Part shown: one piece after another, positions 5,612-7,634 of the stretch
Layout of the letters: every line of letters begins with the position of its first letter
Position numbering within the stretch: position 1 is the first letter of the stretch
NCBI GenBank assembly: GCA_937958685.1
Contig: CALGNF010000164.1
Location: 1-7,634, forward strand
From: an uncultured Caryophanales bacterium
Lineage (GTDB): Bacteria > Bacillota_I > Bacilli_A > Izemoplasmatales > Hujiaoplasmataceae
DNA length: 7,634 bases
Reading direction: 5' to 3'
Translations under genes and position numbers: made by a program
The notes under the pieces: generated by a model
What the model saw: the letters and a program-made list of their open reading frames with translations, nothing else
Told to the model about the DNA's origin: nothing
The model's database searches: none

Positions 5612-5616
5612 CACCT
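5612..5616 (-). promoter_or_regulatory. Ribosome binding site deciding the queH start
   Basis: AGGTG overlaps the TAG stop of the upstream Sel1 gene (5615-5617) and lies 6 bases before ATG 5605. The alternative GTG start at 5614 is part of this site and lacks one of its own. Confidence 0.7.
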
Positions 5617-7324
5617 ACGACATCATCAACCGGTCAAGCGCCGGCTTGTAGCGGAGCTTGGCGGCCTGTTCGAAGTATTTTTTGGCGATGGCCGGATTTT
5701 TGACCACCGATAGGAAGCCCTCCTGATGCAACAGACCGAGTTCATATAGCGCTTCCGGATCGTTAAGCTCCTCAGCCGCCCGGTGGAGATAGCGCAATGC
5801 CTGGTTGAACTCCCGGGCCTTGAGGATCCGGAACAATTCGACCATCGCCTTGGGATAGCCATATTCGGCAGCGACCTCGAGCCAGTAGCGCATTGGCCGC
5901 GGCGATGGTGGAGTGCCCTGACCGTTTTTGAAGATGTTGGCCAGATGAAAGCTCGCAAAGGCGGCATTGGCCTGGTTGGCCTGGGGATGGATCGCATAGG
6001 CGATCAACTGTTCCCTGGCCTCGACGAATTGCTTGTTGGCCTGGTGTTTCTTTTTGTTGGCCAGCGCCTGTTCATACAGCAAGGATCCGTATTTGTAGGC
6101 ACCGCCAATGACATTGTGATGGAGCGCCCGCTGAAACGCTTTGAGCGCCAGCGCCACGTCTTTCTCGCAGCCGATGCCCTTTTCGAGAAAGATTCCGTGC
6201 CAGTAGTGGGCGAGATGGTTGTTTTTCTTGACGGCGCTTTCGACATATTGGTAGGCCAGCTCGTTGCTTGCGGACATGATCTCGCCGCGGTAATGGAGCA
6301 GGGCGAGATTGAGTAGGGCATCCTTGTTGTTGTGTTTGGCGGCCTCATAGTACCACTTCTTGGCCGTTTCCGGATCGGCCTTGACGCCGAGTCCGAGACG
6401 GTAGACCTCGCCCAGACGGGACATCGCGGCCTCGCTGCCGCGATTGGCAGCGATTTCCAGATGCTTGAGCGCTTCCGGGTAGTTGGTGGCGATGCCCAAG
6501 CCTTGCGCCAGGCAACTGCCGTAGCCGTAATGGCCAACGGTATTGTCGAGCCCGACGAGCATCAGGAAATACCTGACGGCTTTTTCCGGGTTCTTGCGGA
6601 TGATGTCGGTGCCTTCGTGATAGGCTTCAGCCACGGCGACAAGCGCAGCCTCGTCACCGGTGCCGGCGAGCAGCTCCTCGTAATGGAACGCCAGTTCCCT
6701 AAGGGCTGCCTGGGAACGTTTCCTGAAGGCTGGATGCGGCTTCTGGTACAGTTCCCGAGCCTTGCGGATGGCTTCGCGATGGCCGGCTTGGGCGGCCTTG
6801 TCCAACCAGACGAGGGCTTGTTTCGGATCCTTTTTTCCTTTTGACGATTCCAGATGCAGAAGTCCGAGGCGATACATGCCCTCGGCATTCTCGCGATCAG
6901 CGGATTTTTGGTAGTATTCCCAAGTCTTTTTGTCGTCACGCTTACAGCCGATCGCCTGTTCGTAATAACGCGCCAGTTGGTTATAGGCATCGGTGTCACC
7001 TTGGTTGGCGCCGTCCATCGTGTAGCGGAACGCCTTCTTCTTGCTCTTGCGCATTCCCAGCCCGCGCATCGCCATGTCCGCGAGCGTCAGGTAGGCCTTG
7101 GTGTAGCCGCTGGCGAGCGCTTTTTGAAAATACTCGATGGCGCTGCGGTAGTCTTTCTTTTCCAGAAAATACCGGCCGACGTTGAAAAGGCCGACGGGAT
7201 TGGCGGCATCGGCCGCCTGTTTGTAATAGGTGAAAGCCAGTTCGATGTTTCGCGGCGTTTCAAGTCCATGGAAATACTTGTCGCCAAGCTCATTCAAGGC
7301 TTTGGGGGAAAGGTTCTTATTCAT
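5615..7324 (-). CDS. Large Sel1-like repeat (TPR-like) protein
   Basis: A 569-residue protein built almost wholly of Sel1-like repeats, a 36-residue helix-turn-helix unit related to TPR that forms a superhelical scaffold for protein binding. About 13-15 units can be read. Clear ones begin near residues 10, 46, 78, 114, 150, 228, 264, 300, 336, 372, 456 and 526; for example MSRLGEVYRLGLGVKADPET (301-320) followed by AKKWYYEAAKHNNKDA. Residues 186-227 and 408-455 are irregular, possibly degenerate repeats or linkers. There is no signal peptide, membrane segment or enzymatic domain, so it is probably a cytoplasmic adaptor; its partner is unknown. The frame opens at 7348, but ATG 7324 has AGGGGG 7 bases before it and is preferred. 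It overlaps the end of the upstream Sel1 gene by 8 bases and abuts queH. Confidence 0.88.
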   Translation of the reverse strand: MNKNLSPKALNELGDKYFHGLETPRNIELAFTYYKQAADAANPVGLFNVGRYFLEKKDYRSAIEYFQKALASGYTKAYLTLADMAMRGLGMRKSKKKAFRYTMDGANQGDTDAYNQLARYYEQAIGCKRDDKKTWEYYQKSADRENAEGMYRLGLLHLESSKGKKDPKQALVWLDKAAQAGHREAIRKARELYQKPHPAFRKRSQAALRELAFHYEELLAGTGDEAALVAVAEAYHEGTDIIRKNPEKAVRYFLMLVGLDNTVGHYGYGSCLAQGLGIATNYPEALKHLEIAANRGSEAAMSRLGEVYRLGLGVKADPETAKKWYYEAAKHNNKDALLNLALLHYRGEIMSASNELAYQYVESAVKKNNHLAHYWHGIFLEKGIGCEKDVALALKAFQRALHHNVIGGAYKYGSLLYEQALANKKKHQANKQFVEAREQLIAYAIHPQANQANAAFASFHLANIFKNGQGTPPSPRPMRYWLEVAAEYGYPKAMVELFRILKAREFNQALRYLHRAAEELNDPEALYELGLLHQEGFLSVVKNPAIAKKYFEQAAKLRYKPALDRLMMS

Positions 7325-7591
7325 TTTTGTACCCCCTGATCGCCTCAAGCTCGGTCTTGGCGGTCAAATTGCCGGTGGCGGCGGCCTTTTCGTACCATTT
7401 GGCGGCGCTGATGAACGATGATTCGACACCGTCGGCGGCCTCAAAGAGTTTCCCGACGGCGATCATTGCTTCCACATCGTTCTTTTCAGCAGCTTTCATC
7501 AGATTCTCAAAAGCCTTGGTCGCCGACTGTTCGACGCCTTTGCCCTCCTTGTAGGCGGCAGCCAGATGCTTGTAGGCTTCGGTGATGCCCT
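7317..7591 (-). CDS. Sel1-like repeat protein, C-terminal fragment cut by adapter
   Basis: The last 90 residues of a gene whose 5' part lies beyond the window. The frame is open from the first whole genomic codon (7587-7589) to TAA at 7317-7319, so the apparent ATG at 7499 is internal. It contains two or more Sel1-like repeats: AYKHLAAAYKEGKGVEQSAT leads into AFENLMKAAEKNDVEA, then MIAVGKLFEAADGV and AAKWYEKAAATGNLTA. It lies in a different frame from the large Sel1 gene downstream and overlaps it by 8 bases. The two look like tandem duplicates translated together. Its full length and any N-terminal domain are unknown. It could be the front part of the same gene separated by a frameshift, but the downstream ribosome site argues against that. 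Confidence 0.8.
7332..7337 (-). promoter_or_regulatory. Ribosome binding site deciding the large Sel1 gene start
   Basis: AGGGGG lies 7 bases before ATG 7324, inside the end of the upstream Sel1 gene. It favours that start over the in-frame ATG at 7348. Confidence 0.7.
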
Positions 7592-7634
7592 AGATCGGAA
7601 GAGCGTCGTGTAGGGAAAGAGTGTAGATCTCGGT
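7592..7634 (-). other. Untrimmed Illumina adapter, reverse orientation (not genomic)
   Basis: From AGATCGGAAGAGCGTCGTGT onward, the last 43 bases are, by my recollection, an exact reverse complement of the Illumina P5/universal adapter. It is the same adapter as at the start of the window, in the opposite orientation. The genomic insert therefore ends at about 7591, and the minus-strand frame meets an artificial TAG at the junction (7590-7592). Confidence 0.99.

Noticed and set aside
5783..7339. Several plus-strand frames of 161-177 codons opposite the Sel1-repeat gene.
   Set aside because: The regular Sel1 periodicity is on the minus strand; the plus frames are its shadows.
1..7634. A 43 bp terminal inverted repeat joining 9-51 and 7592-7634, as in a transposon or linear element.
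   Set aside because: Both copies are Illumina adapter sequence, so the repeat is technical.

Overview
This is a 7.5 kb piece of bacterial chromosome (about 52-7591) with untrimmed Illumina adapter on both ends (1-51 and 7592-7634). The ends of the window are therefore library or assembly artefacts, and the genes at both edges are cut by them. All eight genes lie on the minus strand, so transcription runs from high to low coordinates. Gaps are short, and no stretch over 300 bases lacks a gene. I see no tRNA, rRNA, CRISPR array, insertion sequence or phage gene.

Organism: a Gram-positive-type bacterium, Bacillota or a relative near the Erysipelotrichia/Mollicutes. This rests on protein families (a CvfB/YitL-like protein, a YeeI-type YebC protein, a DUF5058 protein), strong AGGAGG-like ribosome sites and sigma-A-type promoters. 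GC content looks moderately high (judged by eye, not computed). TGA serves as a stop codon (4165-4167) and the tryptophan codons I checked are TGG, so the code is standard rather than the Mycoplasma code. The exact lineage is uncertain.

Layout in the direction of transcription. (1) 7591-5054: the end of a Sel1-repeat gene, a large 569-residue Sel1-repeat gene, and queH (epoxyqueuosine reductase, tRNA queuosine synthesis). These are tightly packed and end in a strong terminator whose loop holds the queH stop codon. (2) 5028-1989: an operon with its own promoter, encoding a DUF5058 membrane protein, a second multi-pass membrane protein and a membrane-anchored M20 metallopeptidase, closed by an intrinsic terminator. 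I infer a two-subunit transporter working with a peptidase or aminoacylase on peptides or N-acyl amino acids. (3) 1972-309: a near-consensus promoter driving cvfB and a YebC-family gene, both linked to RNA or translation. (4) 235-52: a weaker promoter candidate and the first third of pgsA (phosphatidylglycerolphosphate synthase), cut by the adapter.

Most of the window is ordinary housekeeping sequence. The least described part is the DUF5058/membrane protein/M20 operon. The other point a user needs is the adapter contamination, which creates a false terminal inverted repeat and a false protein tail.
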